A stretch of DNA of 64,000 nucleotides from Flavobacterium sp. 90. GTDB lineage: Bacteria > Bacteroidota > Bacteroidia > Flavobacteriales > Flavobacteriaceae. The notes beneath the pieces were generated by a model. The model saw nothing but the letters and a program-made list of their open reading frames with translations. It made no database searches and had not been told where the DNA came from. The position numbers and the translations under genes are program-made. The stretch spans positions 4,774,001-4,838,000 of the forward strand of contig NZ_SMGE01000001.1 in NCBI RefSeq assembly GCF_004339525.1, given 5' to 3'. Positions 62,009 through 64,000 of this stretch are shown here, piece by piece; the first letter of the stretch is position 1; the number at the start of each line of letters is the position of its first letter.

Positions 62009-63952
62009 ATGTCTTTAAAAATTATATCTCCTTATAAAATCTATTTCCTATTTCTATTTTTTCTCTGTTTTAATTCTAGTATTTCGGCACAAAAGCAAAC
62101 AAAACTCGACGGTGTTCAGGTTGCTTTTTTGTCTGATGTGCATTTACAGGATTTATTCGGAACATTTTCTGATAATGATTATAAAGGTGTTTTGAATACC
62201 AAAACCGGAAAATATACGTTAATGAGAACAATGGCATCTCAGTTGCATTCGACGCGAATCTTCAATGAAAACTATTTTGCTTTTATTGCTGCTTTGGAAG
62301 ATATTGCCAAGCGAAAAATAAAATATGTAGCACTTCCGGGCGATTATACAGATGACGGTCAGCCGATTCATGTAAAAGGCTTGGAAAAAATATTAGAAGA
62401 ATATAAAAAGAAATACAATATAGAATTTTTTATCACAACAGGAAATCACGATCCCGTTGGGCCATTTGCACAAGAATCAGGCAAGGAAGATTTTCTTGGC
62501 GCAGACGGAAAAAGTCAGCCCATTTATAGCAAAGAAGGCCTTTATAAGCCAAACTTAACGATCGAACAGCCTGTAGTTGTAACCGCCGATATTGCTAAAA
62601 TGGGTTATTTTGGAATCACGGATAATTTGAAAGATTTTGGTTTTTATCCCAATAAAAAATACAAATTCTGGGCAACTCCGTTTTCGACTTATACTTCTCA
62701 AAATTATAGTTTCGAAAAAGCTTCACAAGCTGCTCAATTGTCAAACCGAGTTTATAATGTGGCGCCGGGTTTTGAAGTTCCGGATGTGAGTTATGTTGTT
62801 GAACCTGTTGACGGACTTTGGTTGATGGCAATTGATGGCAATGTTTATATTCCGAAGAAAAGTGATGGAGATCCAAAAGATCCTAAAAATTATTCAGAAG
62901 CAAGTACAGGTTATAATAATGTGCTTTCGAATAAAAAACATCTTATAAAATGGGTCGAAGAGATTTCGGCGCAAGCCAAACTACAAGGTAAAACTTTGAT
63001 CGCTTTCAGTCATTTTCCGATGATTGATTTTAATGATGACGCTTCCGCGGAAATAAAAGAATTACTTGGGCCAAATAAATGGCAATTAAACCGAGTTCCG
63101 GTTGAAGAAGTGGCGCAGGTTTTTGCAGATGCTGGATTGAAGATTCATTTTGGCGGACATATGCATATCAATGATACAGGAGTTAGAACAACTGCAAAAG
63201 GAAATACTTTGGTAAATATTCAAACGCCTTCGTTGGCGGCATATATTCCGGCGTATAAATTATTGACTATAAAAAAAGATAATCTTGTAGACATTCAAAC
63301 GATAACAATTGATGATGTTCCGAGATATAACGAACTTTTTGATTTATATAGAACGGAATATAAATTCTTAGAAAGTCAAAACACAAAAGATATTTGGAAT
63401 ATTGATATTTTGAAAACTAAAAATTATCATGATTTCACTGATTTTCATTTGAAGGAATTAGTTCGTTTAAGATTTCTAAAAGACGATTGGCCAGAAGGAT
63501 TCAAGAATTTCATTATGAATATTTCTGCAAAAGATTTATTCATTTTGGCTAATATAAAGTCGGTTAAAGATTTTGATTATAATCTTGAACATAAAGATGA
63601 TTTTCAAAAGCAATGGATCGAAGCTGAAGGAAAAACTGATTTAATTTTATCGAATAAGAAAATAAAACGGGAGGATTTAAATTGGACAGGCTATGATTTA
63701 TTAGTTGATTTCTACCGTTTTAGAAGTGCTGATGAATTGGCTTTAACCGATGTTGGAAGCACAAGAGCAATGCAATATAAATTACTTTCTCAATTGTTTT
63801 TTGAGAATCATAAAGATGATGCTTCAAAAGATAAACCGTTGCAAAACCAAATGCGATTGTTTCTGATTATTTTCAATAAATTCATGCACGAAGTTCCGGC
63901 AGATCATTTTAGTGTTGACTTGAAGAGCGGCGAAGTTAAGGAGTTGAAGTAA
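62009..63952 (+). CDS. exported calcineurin-type metallophosphoesterase
   Basis: A 647-aa protein with a signal peptide (SSISAQ). The phosphoesterase motifs appear in order: D43-V-H45, GDYTDDG, TGNHDPVG, AFSHFP and HFGGHMHIND. This is the complete dinuclear metal site. An extra C-terminal alpha-helical region of about 220 residues (VRLRFLKDDWPEGFKNFI onward) follows the catalytic domain. It is predicted to be periplasmic or surface-exposed; the substrate (nucleotide, phospholipid or phosphosugar) is not readable from sequence. Confidence 0.85.
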   Translation: MSLKIISPYKIYFLFLFFLCFNSSISAQKQTKLDGVQVAFLSDVHLQDLFGTFSDNDYKGVLNTKTGKYTLMRTMASQLHSTRIFNENYFAFIAALEDIAKRKIKYVALPGDYTDDGQPIHVKGLEKILEEYKKKYNIEFFITTGNHDPVGPFAQESGKEDFLGADGKSQPIYSKEGLYKPNLTIEQPVVVTADIAKMGYFGITDNLKDFGFYPNKKYKFWATPFSTYTSQNYSFEKASQAAQLSNRVYNVAPGFEVPDVSYVVEPVDGLWLMAIDGNVYIPKKSDGDPKDPKNYSEASTGYNNVLSNKKHLIKWVEEISAQAKLQGKTLIAFSHFPMIDFNDDASAEIKELLGPNKWQLNRVPVEEVAQVFADAGLKIHFGGHMHINDTGVRTTAKGNTLVNIQTPSLAAYIPAYKLLTIKKDNLVDIQTITIDDVPRYNELFDLYRTEYKFLESQNTKDIWNIDILKTKNYHDFTDFHLKELVRLRFLKDDWPEGFKNFIMNISAKDLFILANIKSVKDFDYNLEHKDDFQKQWIEAEGKTDLILSNKKIKREDLNWTGYDLLVDFYRFRSADELALTDVGSTRAMQYKLLSQLFFENHKDDASKDKPLQNQMRLFLIIFNKFMHEVPADHFSVDLKSGEVKELK

Positions 63953-63970
63953 GGTTTGTTGGAGTGAATT

Positions 63971-64000
63971 TTACCGCAAAGGGCACGAAGGTTTTACGCA
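63971..64000. repeat. left half of an ACCGCAAAG-family element at the window edge
   Basis: TTTTACCGCAAAGGGCACGAAGG and TTTTACGCA match the left part of the element at 14047-14144. The right half is outside the window. Confidence 0.55.

Noticed and set aside
1..64000. Horizontal island or prophage
   Set aside because: No integrase, transposase, tRNA-flanked boundary or phage gene was seen, and the same repeat families and base composition run through the whole window.

Overview
The window is AT-rich chromosomal DNA from a member of the Bacteroidota, most likely a soil- or plant-associated Flavobacterium. The evidence is a SusC/SusD pair, a hybrid two-component regulator, type IX secretion (T9SS) C-terminal sorting domains, promoters of the TTG / TAnnTTTG type, and intergenic spaces full of palindromic repeat elements. 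Almost everything recognisable serves polysaccharide breakdown. I see no tRNA, rRNA, transposase, phage or CRISPR gene.

Region 1 (272-7978, + strand) is a four-gene run of exported glycosidases: GH30, GH2, GH27 and a double GH43. The set fits trimming of type II arabinogalactan side chains (beta-1,6-galactan with arabinose caps). It has no SusCD pair inside the window. A short housekeeping stretch follows (8762-12082): a YegP-like protein, an NlpE-like lipoprotein, a class C beta-lactamase-fold hydrolase and a DUF2911 protein. The gap at 7979-8761 holds three copies of a 157-bp doubly palindromic element.

Region 2 (12181-41335, mostly - strand) is a complete uronic-acid locus. Outside the cytoplasm it has two GH2 enzymes carrying a beta-glucuronidase-type N-x-K motif, a GH88 unsaturated glucuronyl hydrolase, SusD, SusC, a hybrid two-component sensor/AraC regulator and an orphan right-handed beta-helix protein that may be the missing lyase. 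In the cytoplasm a hexuronate-type MFS importer feeds UxaC, UxuA and an SDR mannonate reductase candidate, while KduI and KduD handle the unsaturated uronate branch. Both branches join at KdgK and KDPG aldolase. A LacI-type regulator is divergent from kdgK. A secreted DUF4861 protein ends the kduI-kduD operon. Glucuronate is a normal decoration of arabinogalactan, so regions 1 and 2 may cooperate (inference).

Region 3 (41557-46702) holds an NTF2-like exported protein, a HAD phosphatase and a large membrane sensor with propeller, Y_Y_Y, coiled coil and LuxR-type helix-turn-helix.

Region 4 (47441-59217, + strand) is a cassette of four large secreted T9SS proteins: GH16 and GH64 beta-1,3-glucanases, a GH18 chitinase and a metzincin protease. 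Three of them share a CBM6, and two share a nearly identical crystallin-ricin-CBM6-sorting tail. Glucanase plus chitinase plus protease is what lysis of a fungal or yeast cell wall needs.

Region 5 (59365-63952) contains a PRISE-like reductase, a Crp/Fnr-type regulator, a shortened YdeI-family protein and an exported metallophosphoesterase. Repeat families recur through the whole window, and several intergenic regions show one palindromic element nested inside another.
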